64,000 nt of DNA from Symbiodinium sp. CCMP2592 (GCA_905221615.1 CAJNDT010003380.1:62001-126000), one strand, 5' to 3'; shown: positions 10,992 to 21,754, numbered from the stretch's first letter. Numbers and translations: made by a program. The notes: generated by a model not told the origin, from the sequence alone.

Positions 10992-11222
10992 TTGACGGAG
11001 GAAATCTTGCACCATCTGCCTAGTAACAAGTGACACGACGCTTGAGCATATCCCCACACCCCCTTTTTAACATTGAAGATGATGGATACGGAGGTGGTGC
11101 AAGATTTTTGTTACTGGAACCCACGGCACTTCCGACGATCACCTGTCAATGTTAAAAAGGGGGCGTGGGGTGTCTGCTTGGCTTGGCCACTTAAACTGGT
11201 GCAAGCTTTTCCTCAAAAACAG
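10992..11222. mobile_element. Inverted-repeat MITE in satellite unit (diverged right end)
   Basis: Same family and same position in the unit as the other array MITEs. The right terminal repeat is altered (GCAAGCTTTTCCTCAAAAACAG instead of the usual end), and the unit body downstream is also more diverged than neighbouring units. Confidence 0.7.
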
Positions 11223-12856
11223 TACCTCACAGGTTGTCACATAAGAAATATGCAAGTGATTGACCAGCACAATTAAACAAAAATCGATCCCTCACCATCT
11301 CACCATGTGTGGCGGTGTGTCACTGTGTGTCAAGGACCGAGGTATTTGTAAGACAGATTTGAGGAAAGGCAGGTTTTCCTTGCATTTCGGCAGAGTAGTA
11401 AGTGTTAACTGCATAGTGTGCCTTTTCTACAGTTAACACTCAGTTAACACTCAGTTAACAGTACAGTTAACACTGCCGAAATGCCGCAAAAACCAGCATT
11501 TTGCAGAATACATGCATTTTAAAAAGAAAAACTGCTAGTTTTAGTGTCTTTTATACACATTTGAAGAAAATGCTGGTTTTCCCAGCATTTCGGCAGTGTT
11601 AACCGTAGTGTTAACTGTAGTGTTAACTGAGTGTTAACTGAGTGTTAACTGAGCGTTAACTGTGGGAAATGTAAGGAATTTACAGTCAGCCAGAATACAC
11701 GAGGAGCTTGCCAGTGGGAGTCCCGCCGGATTGCCGCGGAGCTGCATGGAGCAGACTTGGATCGAAGTGGAGCACCCGGGTAAGGGTGCAAAAAAAGTCG
11801 CATCCTGGAAGCCTGCAACCACAGTCGACTTGCGTGGTCTTGGGCCGTACCTGTAGCAACCAGCCGTGCCAACAAGCTTGCCGTATCGCATTCTTGGACA
11901 TGTATCGGGCTTGGTCTGCATGTGGATGGTACCCGTCACAGGAAGCGTGGTACTGTCGAGTGACGACACAGGCTACTTGGGTGATCTCAGCAAGAAGGAT
12001 CCTGACGGTACCTTAAACTGTTGTCACAGTAAGCAATATGCAAGTGATGACAAGCCACAATATCGATCCCTCACCATCTCACCATGTGTGTCGGTGTGTC
12101 ACTGTGTGTCAAGGACCGGGGTACTAAAGGCAGGTTTTCCTTGCGTTTCGGCAGAGTAATAAGTGTTAACTGCATAGTGTGCCGTTTCTACAGTTAAGTC
12201 AAGTGTTTAACTGCATAGTGGGCCTTTCTACAGTAACACTCAGGTAACACTCAGTTAACACTCCAGTTTACACTCAGTTAACACTGCCGAAAATGCCCGC
12301 AAAAAACCAGCATTTGGGGGGCAGAAATACATATGCGTTTTGAAAAGAAAAAACTGCTAGTTCTGTGTCTTTATACACATTGAACGAAAATGCTGGTTTT
12401 CCCGCATTTCGCAGTGTAAACTGTAGTGTTTTAACTGTAGGCAGTGTTAACTGTAGTGTTAACTGTAGTGTTAACTGAGTGTTAACTGAGTGTTAACTGA
12501 GCGTTAACTGTGGGAAATGTAAGGAATTTACACTAAGCCAGAATACACGAGGAGCTCGCCAGTGGGAGTCCCACCGGAGTGCCGCGGAGCTGCATGGAGC
12601 AGACTTGGATCGAGGTGGAGCACCCGGGTCAGGGTGCAAAAAAAGTCGCATCCTGGAAGCCTGCTACCACAGTCGGCTTGCGTGGTCTTGGGTCGTACCT
12701 ATAGCAACCAGCCGTGCCAACAAGCTTGCCGTATCGCACTCTTGGACATGTATAGGGCTTGGTCTGCATGTGGATGGTACCCGTCACAGGAAGCGTGGTA
12801 CAGTCGAGTGACGACACAGGCTACTTGGGTGATCTCAGCAAGAAGGATCCTGTCGG

Positions 12857-13087
12857 TTGACGGAGGAAATCTTGCACCATCTGCCTAGTAACAAGTGACA
12901 CGACGCTTGAGCATATCCCCACACCCCCTTTTTAACATTGAAGATGATGGATACGGAGGTGGTGCAAGATTTTTGTTACTGGAACCCACGGCACTTCCGA
13001 CGATCACCGGTCAATGTTAAAAAGGGGGCGTGGGGGGTCTGCTTGGCTTGGCCACTTAAACTGGTGCAAGATTTCCTCCATCAACAG
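12857..13087. mobile_element. Inverted-repeat MITE in satellite unit (231 bp reference copy)
   Basis: A 231-bp element with terminal repeats TTGACGGAGGAAATCTTGCA and the near-complement ending CCATCAACAG. Inside there is a second inverted pair, CCCCACACCCCCTTTTTAAC against GTTAAAAAGGGGGCGTGG. Units lacking the insert read CTGTCGGTACC across the site, so the empty site is known. The right end abuts TACC; the expected left-end TACTG is missing. This fits a TA insertion within GGTACC followed by a 5-bp deletion, by comparison with the relative at 38312-38415. Confidence 0.8.
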
Positions 13088-14639
13088 TACCTTAAACTGT
13101 TGTCACAGTAAGCAATATGCAAGTGATGACAAGCCACAATATCGATCCCTCACCATCTCACCATGTGTGTCGGTGTGTCACTGTGTGTCAAGGACCGAGG
13201 TACTTGTAAGACAGATTTGAGGAAAGGCAGGTTTTCCTTGCATTTCGGCAGAGTAATAAGTGTTAACTGCATAGTGTGCCTTTTCTACAGTTAACACTCA
13301 GTTAACACTCAGTTAACACTACAGTTAACACTACAGTTAACACTGCCGAAATGCCGCAAAAACCAGCATTTTGCAGAATACATGCGTTTTGAAAAGAAAA
13401 ACTGCTAGTTCTAGTGTCTTTTATACACATTTGACGAAAATGCTGGTTTTCCCAGCATTTCGGCAGTGTTAACTGTAGTGTTAACTGTAGTGTTAACTGA
13501 GTGTTAACTGAGTGTTAACTGAGCGTTAACTGTGGGAAATGTAAGGGAATTTACACTAAGCCAGAATACACGAGGAGCTCGCCAGTGGGAGTCCCACCGG
13601 AGTGCCGCGGAGCTGCATGGAGCAGACTTGGATCGAAGTGGAGCACCCGGGTCAGGGTGCAAAAAAAGTCGCATCCTGGAAGCCTGCAACCACAGTCGGC
13701 TTGGTGGTCTTGCACCTGCAACCAGCCGTGCCAACGGTACCCGTCACAGGAAGCGTGGTACAGTCGAGTGACGACACAGGCTACTTGGGTGATCTCAGCA
13801 AGAAGGATCCTGTCGGTACCTTAAACTGTTGTCACAGTAAGCAATATGCAAGTGATGACAAGCCACAATATCGATCCCTCACCATCTCACCATGTGTGTC
13901 GGTGTGTCACTGTGTGTCAAGGACCGAGGTACTTGTAAGACAGATTTTAGGAAACGCAGGTTTTCCTTGCATTTCGGCAGAGTAATAAGTGTTAACTGCA
14001 TAGTGTGCCTTTTCTACAGTTAGAGTAATAAGTGTTAACTGCATAGTGTGCCTTTTCTACAGTTAACACTCAGTTAACACTACAGTTAACACTACAGTTA
14101 ACACTGCCGAAATGCCGCAAAAACCAGCATTTTGCAGAATACACGCGTTTTGAAAAGAAAAACTGCTAGTTCTAGTGTCTTTTATACACATTTGACGAAA
14201 ATGCTGGTTTTCCCAGCATTTCGGCAGTGTTAACTGTAGTGTTAACTGTAGTGTTAACTGAGTGTTAACTGAGTGTTAACTGAGCGTTAACTGTGGGAAA
14301 TGTAAGGAATTTACACTAAGCCAGAATACACGAGGAGCTCGCCAGTGGGAGTCCCACCGGAGTGCCGCGGAGCTGCATGGAGCAGACTTGGATCGAGGTG
14401 GAGCACCCGGGTCAGGGTGCAAAAAAAGTCGCATCCTGGAAGCCTGCTACCACAGTCGGCTTGCGTGGTCTTGGGTCGTACCTATAGCAACCAGCCGTGC
14501 CAACAAGCTTGCCGTATCGCATTCTTGGACATGTATAGGGCTTGGTCTGCATGTGGATGGTACCCGTCACAGGAAGCGTGGTACAGTCGAGTGACGACAC
14601 AGGCTACTTGGGTGATCTCAGCAAGAAGGATCCTGTCGG

Positions 14640-14870
14640 TTGACGGAGGAAATCTTGCACCATCTGCCTAGTAACAAGTGACACGACGCTTGAGCATATC
14701 CCCACACCCCCTTTTTAACATTGAAGATGATGGATACGGAGGTGGTGCAAGATTTTTGTTACTGGAACCCACGGCACTTCCGACGATCACCGGTCAATGT
14801 TAAAAAGGGGGCGTGGGGTGTCTGCTTGGCTTGGCCACTTAAACTGGTGCAAGATTTCCTCCATCAACAG
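14640..14870. mobile_element. Inverted-repeat MITE in satellite unit
   Basis: A copy nearly identical to the one at 12857-13087, in the same position of its unit and with the same boundaries. It lies in the unit just before the one that carries the 10-kb retrotransposon. Confidence 0.8.
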
Positions 14871-15660
14871 TACCTTAAACTGTTGTCACAGTAAGCAATA
14901 TGCAAGTGATGACAAGCCACAATATCGATCCCTCACCATCTCACCATGTGTGTCGGTGTGTCACTGTGTGTCAAGGACCGAGGTACTTGTAAGACAGATT
15001 TTAGGAAACGCAGGTTTTCCTTGCATTTCGGCAGAGTAATAAGTGTTAACTGCATAGTGTGCCTTTTCTACAGTTAACACTCAGTTAACACTCAGTTAAC
15101 ACTACAGTTAACACTACAGTTAACACTGCCGAAATGCCGCAAAAACCAGCATTTTGCAGAATACACGCGTTTTGAAAAGAAAAACTGCTAGTTCTAGTGT
15201 CTTTTATACACATTTGACGAAAATGCTGGTTTTCCCAGCATTTCGGCAGTGTTAACTGTAGTGTTAACTGTAGTGTTAACTGAGTGTTAACTGAGTGTTA
15301 ACTGAGCGTTAACTGTGGGAAATGTAAGGAATTTACACTAAGCCAGAATACACGAGGAGCTCGCCAGTGGGAGTCCCACCGGAGTGCCGCGGAGCTGCAT
15401 GGAGCAGACTTGGATCGAGGTGGAGCACCCGGGTCAGGGTGCAAAAAAAGTCGCATCCTGGAAGCCTGCTACCACAGTCGGCTTGCGTGGTCTTGGGTCG
15501 TACCTATAGCAACCAGCCGTGCCAACAAGCTTGCCGTATCGCATTCTTGGACATGTATAGGGCTTGGTCTGCATGTGGATGGTACCCGTCACAGGAAGCG
15601 TGGTACAGTCGAGTGACGACACAGGCTACTTGGGTGATCTTAGCAAGAAGGATCCTGTCG

Positions 15661-15873
15661 GTTCGGTTAATGTATTCGCAGCTGCTTCCTATTTGCAGCT
15701 TTATATGTAATGGAAATACATATAAAGCAAAAGAGTATTCAAATGGAATATTCAAATGGAATTGATGCAGTCACTCGCACAACACTCGCTCCTTTTGTTC
15801 TCTGGCGGGAAATGCAGATCCGAGCTTCAGCAGCAAGAAGCTGCCTGTGAAAAGGGTCTGCATGTTTTCTCCC
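15661..15873. repeat. Split direct repeat B2 of the retrotransposon (left end)
   Basis: 213 bases, beginning GTTCGGTTAATG and ending in TCTCCC, essentially identical to 16195-16407. It forms the outer end of the element next to the satellite sequence CCTGTCG. Confidence 0.9.
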
Positions 15874-16065
15874 CCCCCGATGGGATCGAGGTGCATCAAA
15901 AGGCACCGACCTGCCATGGAGAGAGAGAATGCAGATGGACCGATCCTTTTAAAGGACAGACCATATAGATGCACAAGAGAGAATGCGAATGCAAGCAATG
16001 CTAAAGCAGTGTAAGAGTGCAGACGCCAGCACTTGCACCCAGAAACAAGGGAAGAGGTGGGTGGG

Positions 16066-16196
16066 ACAAAATTTCTGCCCGCTATGCAGGCGAGTTGGCA
16101 GCTGCGAGCCTGCTTGCTGCAATGCACATGGAATGTCATGAATGCAGCAAGCATGCAAAACATTACCAAACACTCGTGAGCAAGCACACATACCGT
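16066..16196. repeat. Split direct repeat A2 (internal)
   Basis: 131 bases ending CACATACCGT, identical or nearly so to 25562-25692. It runs directly into the repeat at 16195 so that the sequence ACCGTTCGG forms an internal copy of the joint expected in a circular intermediate. Confidence 0.9.
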
Positions 16197-16407
16197 TCGG
16201 TTAATGTATTCGCAGCTGCTTCCTATTTGCAGCTTTATATGTAATGGAAATACATATAAAGCAAAAGAGTATTCAAATGGAATATTCAAATGGAATTGAT
16301 GCAGTCACTCGCACAACACTCGCTCCTTTTGTTCTCTGGCGGGAAATGCAGATCCGAGCTTCAGCAGCAAGAAGCTGCCTGTGAAAAGGGTCTGCATGTT
16401 TTCTCCC
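16195..16407. repeat. Split direct repeat B1 (internal)
   Basis: Second copy of the 213-base end repeat. It lies between the 3' end of the Pol ORF and the internal A2 repeat, as expected for split direct repeats. Confidence 0.9.
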
Positions 16408-16476
16408 AAATGCAATCTGCCAGAGAACCGAAGTCGCGCATCAATTCCACCAAATGAAAAACGTGCGACAAGGTGA

Positions 16477-19400
16477 TTAGAGTGCTGCTCCTAATGGAGA
16501 AACACTCGGAACGCGAAAAGGAGGCTTCCAGCCCTCCGGCGAAAGGGAAATGGAAGGCGACGCAGTCCATAATGAGGTTAAAGGAATACGTCGACGACGC
16601 GACATGCTCCACCGATCAGGTAATGGAGCAGGAGGAAGCCAACGGCTCAAAAAGTCCGCTTCCACATTCTTAGGACCTGCAATGTGATGCACGTCAAGAT
16701 GCACACCAGTAAAGCTACTCAAAATGGCTAGTCGCTGCACAAATGCAGCAAGAGGCCATGAAGTCGTAAAAAGTTTGTTTGCTGTGGCCTCGGCACCACT
16801 GTTGTCACACCAGGAATGCATGCGAACAGAAAGCCTGCATCCTGGGTTAACTGCACTCAAAAGCCAAACTAATGCAATCTGACCCAAGCATTCGTAGCAA
16901 GTAATGTCCTTGTGCGCCTCGGACTTAAGAGGAAGCTCTGCAAATGCAAATTCCTCCACAGTAAATCTTTCAGAGAACCAGAATTCCCCAGCCGGTAAAG
17001 CAATGTAGCCGCCAATAGCAAATGTACGGCCATTGCCCATAGCATCGGCGGCAGCCTCCACCATTATAGTGTCAATTGGACGAAGGGATCGCCAGATAGG
17101 GGGCAATGAAGACCACTGCAGCCAGAAAAACAATAAGTTGCGAGAAGCTGGGCTCAATGCACGGCGTTTTGAGGCCGAGTCAGCAATGCGAAGCCAGATA
17201 TCCTTATCACCAATGTTGCAAGACAAAAGTTCGCGCTTGGTGCTAACTTTGCGATGTCGCACTGCAAGCACCTTGCTGCCCACTGTAATGGCGGATCCAG
17301 TGGGTAACCTCACAAGATGCAAGGTATCATTGAGACATGAAATGAAGGATTGCCAGTCGGTTTGACGAACACTGAAGTTGGTTGCACGAGGAGTGTTGAG
17401 GTCCTGGTAAAGTGACCTGAGCCAGGGCCTGGCCAATGGAAAAAGCTTGAAAAGCCATTGCATCATGCCACACAACTTGCTCAATGTAACACGATCCGTG
17501 TATTTACCACGGAGAGCAGTGACTATAACTGAATGCAATCGCTCCAGCTTGTCAGACGGAATGCAAACGCACCCCATGCCAAAATCGAGCTCCCACCCTA
17601 TCCAGCGGATGGAGCAGCCGAACTGCAATTTCTTCCACGACAAAGGAATGGAAAAAGCACCACAGAAACAGAGGGTAATGCAAAAACTCATCTCCGCCAC
17701 CGATGCAGATTGGAAGCCAAGTAAATCGTCCACGTACATGGCGAGGAAATGAGCAATGAAAATCAAGCGATGCAGTGTCCGAACAAAGAATGCACCAAGT
17801 CTAGCAAACCAGAAAGCAGAAAAAGCAGCACCGAATGGACACACTGAATAGAAATAAAGCTTGGGGCCTACCCGGATGCCGAGGAGGCCCTGCTCGGACT
17901 CCCGAACCATAATGGACTTGTGTGCAGCTTGCACATCCAGAGACCAAGCGGCGAGTGGCTCATGTTTCCCACGCAAAGGCCATGAAGTCTGTATAGTCTG
18001 TAAAGTAGGGAGTGCAGACCGCTCAGGAATAAGGCATGATGCATTTGTACCACAAATGGAGGAATCCACCACGAGTCGCGGTTTACGGCCTTCGGAATGT
18101 ACGATATTAAGCTTGCCCACCGCAACATTGGGCCAGATCTGGCGTGCAGCTTCCAAAGACTCAATGCATCGCAGCCAGCCTTTGTCCACCTCGATTTGGA
18201 CAAGTTCTTCGAGGAGGACCGGGTCGTCCTCGGCTCCCTGCCAATTTTCTTCACATACGGTCAATGCATCATCAGAAGCAGTGCGACCTGAAGCGAAAAC
18301 CCCCGAAAGGGGGATGTCGTGTTTGAAGCCAGTGGGAACCCCACTGAGCAATGCATTGAAAAGAGTCATATCTGCATCCTGAAGTGCCGAGGATAATGCA
18401 GACAGAGCATTCAGGCAGTATGGCTGCCCATCCTTAATGGACCAGTCGACATCGGAACAACCCTGAGACGCCAACCAGGTACAAAACAACCCACGAATTT
18501 CGCCAAGCTCAGTGTCAGAGAACAGATGAGCCTCAGAAGGATGCAAAAGCTTATGCCGCAGCCTGGAAGGAATGCATGCCTTGCCACACCAGGTAATCAA
18601 TGCATGACGAAGTGATTTGAAAATGTCCTTAGTGGAGCGGTCCTGGCCACTCCAGTCCGGGCGGCTGTTTAGGCCACCACCATCCACCCAAGCATGTGGT
18701 GAAGCATCGCACTGTTTGACCGGAATGCAGGACCAGGCCTCATCGATGGAGAACTCGCATTGACCTGAGCATTTGCGAAGGTTGGATATCAAAAGTATGT
18801 CGCAAAGTGCATCCACGAATGCAGGAGGATAATCAGAGATCGTGGAGGTCGCACTGCATCTACTACAACAGCATAGGTGCCCCAAAGCAGAGAAAGAAGG
18901 CGACGAAGAGACCATGATCCAGGGGCTACCACCAACCCCCTTGTAAGCACATGCCGGTACCTGCACAATGTTTTGAAGGCCGGTGGAAATGCAGTGTAGG
19001 AAAAGTTGATCGGACCAGCATTGGTTCCAACCAGAAATGTCAAAATGCACCGTTGCACCTGCAGAGTGTGCCACCTTGCAAAGTTGGAGTACCCAACGAG
19101 TGTGGCTCTCGCTCCAGTGGGGTGAATAAACCAGAAAAATGGAGGCAAATACACCCTCACCCGCACAACGAAAAATGCAGTTTCTGGCATGTTCCTGATC
19201 CAGAGACTGAATGCAAACATGAGGAACTCCAGCAGTTGAGAGGCCAGCACGAAGTACCTCAGCATGTTGTGAAGCCAGCAAAAGGCAGAACTTCTTCGGA
19301 AGAACGGGCTGAGGCAGTTCGACCGCTTGAGGTTGAGGCATCCGACGAGGTAAGGATTCGCCAGGCAGGGGAAACCCCCACATACGCAATGCATCAACAT

Positions 19401-20025
19401 CTGATGACTGAAATTCAGCTAAACGCCTGCAGGTGTAGGCCGTAATGACCCACCTGTCGCCCCTGAAGGGCTCAGTGGCGTGCCAAAGACCACCATCAAA
19501 TGCAAGGGGAGAAGACCTGGTGTCAACCAATGAAAAGTTGATGCACTTCTGTAAGGCTTCGACACGCAAGGATTTATCGCCCGATGAAGATTCCAGCAGT
19601 AAACCTCCGCCCGAAAAGTCCCCCAGGGCAACAGTGTAGTTGAGGGTGCCGGGCTCGTTGGATGTATCGCGATGAACTTTTAGCACCTCGTTGTGAGAGA
19701 TGCATAGAGAAGTCCATGTCCCCAATGGAAAGAGCATGCATAACCAAGCATTAAGCCGGCACAAGATGTGCTGGAATTGGAATGTATGATGTGTCAATCC
19801 AAAACGCACCGACTGCGAGAAACCACCGAGGTTAAAGTAGGCGGCCTCTGCACGGTCCCCCTCAATAGCCTGCCATCTGTACTTCACAGTTGTGGATGTA
19901 AAGGACTGCTGAAGCAAGTCAAGAATGTCAGCATCAGATGTAGCTGTATGACCTGCCGATGGAACAGGTGAGGGTGCATGTGTTGAAAGCCCGGAAAACT
20001 GTCCCTCCACAGGTTTCGGGCTGTT
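16477..20025 (-). CDS. Retrotransposon Pol: 2OG-oxygenase-like domain, RT, RNase H
   Basis: About 1180 residues, in frame with the upstream Gag. Numbering from the GTG at 20010: residues 85-200 resemble a 2-oxoglutarate/Fe(II) dioxygenase, with HRD (113-115) as the HxD motif, TLNYTVALGDFSGGGLLLE as the double-stranded-helix core, LWHATEPF with distal His177 and Arg187 ten residues on. Residues 200-600 are unassigned. The reverse transcriptase spans about 600-860: KPRLVVDSS, SLDVQAAHKS (Asp692), PFGAAFSAFWF and MYVDDLLG (759-762). RNase H follows with VEAAADAMG (Asp989), YECLGQIA (Glu1040), WCDNSGAE (Asp1069) and EADFLSRW. The YVDD and RNase H motifs match DIRS-type Pol proteins. The oxygenase is called from motif spacing alone; it could be a degenerate or unrelated fold. 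Confidence 0.85.
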   Translation of the reverse strand, partial: NSPKPVEGQFSGLSTHAPSPVPSAGHTATSDADILDLLQQSFTSTTVKYRWQAIEGDRAEAAYFNLGGFSQSVRFGLTHHTFQFQHILCRLNAWLCMLFPLGTWTSLCISHNEVLKVHRDTSNEPGTLNYTVALGDFSGGGLLLESSSGDKSLRVEALQKCINFSLVDTRSSPLAFDGGLWHATEPFRGDRWVITAYTCRRLAEFQSSDVDALRMWGFPLPGESLPRRMPQPQAVELPQPVLPKKFCLLLASQHAEVLRAGLSTAGVPHVCIQSLDQEHARNCIFRCAGEGVFASIFLVYSPHWSESHTRWVLQLCKVAHSAGATVHFDISGWNQCWSDQLFLHCISTGLQNIVQVPACAYKGVGGSPWIMVSSSPSFSALGHLCCCSRCSATSTISDYPPAFVDALCDILLISNLRKCSGQCEFSIDEAWSCIPVKQCDASPHAWVDGGGLNSRPDWSGQDRSTKDIFKSLRHALITWCGKACIPSRLRHKLLHPSEAHLFSDTELGEIRGLFCTWLASQGCSDVDWSIKDGQPYCLNALSALSSALQDADMTLFNALLSGVPTGFKHDIPLSGVFASGRTASDDALTVCEENWQGAEDDPVLLEELVQIEVDKGWLRCIESLEAARQIWPNVAVGKLNIVHSEGRKPRLVVDSSICGTNASCLIPERSALPTLQTIQTSWPLRGKHEPLAAWSLDVQAAHKSIMVRESEQGLLGIRVGPKLYFYSVCPFGAAFSAFWFARLGAFFVRTLHRLIFIAHFLAMYVDDLLGFQSASVAEMSFCITLCFCGAFSIPLSWKKLQFGCSIRWIGWELDFGMGCVCIPSDKLERLHSVIVTALRGKYTDRVTLSKLCGMMQWLFKLFPLARPWLRSLYQDLNTPRATNFSVRQTDWQSFISCLNDTLHLVRLPTGSAITVGSKVLAVRHRKVSTKRELLSCNIGDKDIWLRIADSASKRRALSPASRNLLFFWLQWSSLPPIWRSLRPIDTIMVEAAADAMGNGRTFAIGGYIALPAGEFWFSERFTVEEFAFAELPLKSEAHKDITCYECLGQIALVWLLSAVNPGCRLSVRMHSWCDNSGAEATANKLFTTSWPLAAFVQRLAILSSFTGVHLDVHHIAGPKNVEADFLSRWLPPAPLPDRWSMSRRRRIPLTSLWTASPSISLSPEGWKPPFRVPSVSPLGAAL

Positions 20026-20028
20026 TCA
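20026..20028 (-). other. Single in-frame UGA between Gag and Pol
   Basis: On the coding strand the Gag frame reads AAG TCC TGA AAC AGC CCG AAA CCT and continues open for about 1180 codons into Pol. It is the only stop between the Gag ATG at 21228 and the Pol stop at 16477. It may be a readthrough site that sets the Gag:Pol ratio, or a single point mutation. The base after the stop is A, which is not the strongest known readthrough context. Confidence 0.7.
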
Positions 20029-21228
20029 GGACTTGTGCATGTAAGCTGGATGATCCTTTCCGCAAGGTCGGCCGCCAACGTCAACAGCACAACCATGTAC
20101 GAATGCACAGTCATCCAACTTGCAACCAGAGCGAAGGTTCCATCGCTTGCACATCTGCTTCTGTACCCCGTTCTCGTAGAATGAAACCATCCACTTGGGG
20201 CCACCCTGGTCTTTGCCGTCCTTGGACTTACCATGTTTGCCCTTGCCTTTGCCACCCTTGCCTTTGGAAGTGGACTTGTCCGGCTGGGTGGTATGACCCG
20301 AACCAATGCTGGGCCGTTTGGGCTTCTGAATGAAAACCCTGGGTTGGAGATGACTCTGTAAAATGCAACGCACTTGCACAATCTCATGTAATGCATCATC
20401 GATGCTCCAACCTTTGTTCACGAGTTCGCAAATGCATTTCCACGCTTCTTTATCCGCCGCCTGCATTTCGGAGACATTTGGGCTTCGCAGCCCAGACTCT
20501 GGCGGCGGACGATGGAATGCAAGCCGAATGAAAAGCTTGTTATACGCCCGAAATGAACTGAGGTGAGCGACTTCCAACAAACAATATGCAAAGGCGATCA
20601 AGTCTAACAAATGCGAAAGGAACATTTGCGACACGCCAGTATCAGCGATATCCCTGCTAGGGACATCGTCAAAAATGAAGTCGTCAAGACGTGTGATCTT
20701 TTTCGGTCTGGAAGATGTAACATCTTCCTGTTTCTCCTCGCTGAGTCGAAACTTCCATGCAATGTAAGAATAGTGCTTGTCCTGCACGTGCTTGTTGCAG
20801 GATGCAAGTAGCCTTGACGAGGGCATGCTGGATGCATCGAGAATTTCGGAGGGATATGAAGCTTCGAATGTAGCTTTCATGGCATTCACTCGATCAATGC
20901 TCAACTTCGCAGGAAACGGCTCTGACCACGAAGATGTACTGAGAGCTCCACCGCCAGTAGCAGGGGGTGCAGACGTGGCTGCAGGTGCGGTCGAAATGAC
21001 CGATGAAATGCAGCGGTGATATGCTGCCTTCAAGCACGCCAAGGTGACAGTATTGAGCAATGCTTGGCCCGGGGCATCCAGGACATCTTTGATGCAATCA
21101 GGTAATGTTTCCACACCTTCGCAGATGCAAGGAAACGAATGCACCGTGAGATGAGAAGTGATCTGCCCAGCAATGAGGTCAGGAACTTTTTCCTCTTTGA
21201 GGATTTGCTCCAGACTGGGGGAGGACAT
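20026..21228 (-). CDS. Retrotransposon Gag-like protein with CCCH zinc finger
   Basis: About 400 residues from the ATG at 21228 (MSSPSLEQILKEEKV); the frame is open further upstream to 21519, but that part is Cys-rich and looks untranslated. A helical, capsid-like middle has no recognisable catalytic motif. The C-terminus is a Lys/Gly-rich basic tract (GKGGKGKGKHGKSKDGK) followed by CKRWNLRSGCKLDDCAFVH, a C-x8-C-x4-C-x3-H finger of the CCCH class, which is a plausible RNA-binding element. Its place directly upstream of Pol in the same frame supports the Gag assignment. Confidence 0.7.
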   Translation of the reverse strand: MSSPSLEQILKEEKVPDLIAGQITSHLTVHSFPCICEGVETLPDCIKDVLDAPGQALLNTVTLACLKAAYHRCISSVISTAPAATSAPPATGGGALSTSSWSEPFPAKLSIDRVNAMKATFEASYPSEILDASSMPSSRLLASCNKHVQDKHYSYIAWKFRLSEEKQEDVTSSRPKKITRLDDFIFDDVPSRDIADTGVSQMFLSHLLDLIAFAYCLLEVAHLSSFRAYNKLFIRLAFHRPPPESGLRSPNVSEMQAADKEAWKCICELVNKGWSIDDALHEIVQVRCILQSHLQPRVFIQKPKRPSIGSGHTTQPDKSTSKGKGGKGKGKHGKSKDGKDQGGPKWMVSFYENGVQKQMCKRWNLRSGCKLDDCAFVHGCAVDVGGRPCGKDHPAYMHKS

Positions 21229-21754
21229 ACTCCCAGAAAGTTCGACCTGGACAAGAATGTGATCAAAATGCAAAGAAAAGGAAATAACCTCAGGCCTGTA
21301 AAAGATGGTGCAAATGCACCGGTCAAGGGAGCCGCACAGCTGCACTGTATGCTCAGAACTGTTGGTATAAGTTACCAAAGAATGAAAAAGTAATCGTGCA
21401 AGGCACACATGGATGCAAGAAAAGCAAACCTCGCAAAGCTCCAAGGCATGACAAGGTGTCAACGTGCTGTGCATGCTCATGCAGAGTGCTGGCAATCGCT
21501 GGAGCCAAGAAAGCAACACGACATTGTAAGAGTTCGCAGACCGCAGAGGTCAAAATCAGCAGATGCAAGCTGAGAATGCAATCCGAACTGATCGAATGCA
21601 TTTTGCTCTCCCTCGCTGGGAGGTCTTGTCTAGGCGCCCAATTGGCTGCCATGAGAATGGAGGATGCTTACCGCTACCTCCAGGGCCGTCAATGGAAAAC
21701 CCGAGCAGCCCAGATTAAAATGAAGAAATGGAAAATGCAAAGCTGAGGATGCAT

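Larger units (their letters stand above)
8490..15660. repeat. Satellite array, left part (about 0.75-1.16 kb units)
   Basis: A tandem array of near-identical units. Each unit runs from the right arm of one palindrome, through a conserved 330-base body (starting near GAGGAGCTCGCCAGTGGGAG) and the landmark GGATCCTGTCGGTACC, to the left arm of the next palindrome. Palindromes lie near 8490-8697, 9236-9483, 10398-10647, 11428-11665, 12190-12510, 13286-13533, 14058-14297 and 15068-15319. Units without the inserted 231-bp element are about 755-830 bases; units with it are about 1020-1060; one with an internally duplicated insert is about 1160. The array starts inside a palindrome arm at 8490. The copy at 12180-12430 is full of small indels and homopolymer changes unlike its neighbours. 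Confidence 0.9.

Noticed and set aside
8490-15660. CRISPR array
   Set aside because: The 11-bp iterons are contiguous without unique spacers, the long units are tandem satellites, and the genome is eukaryotic.
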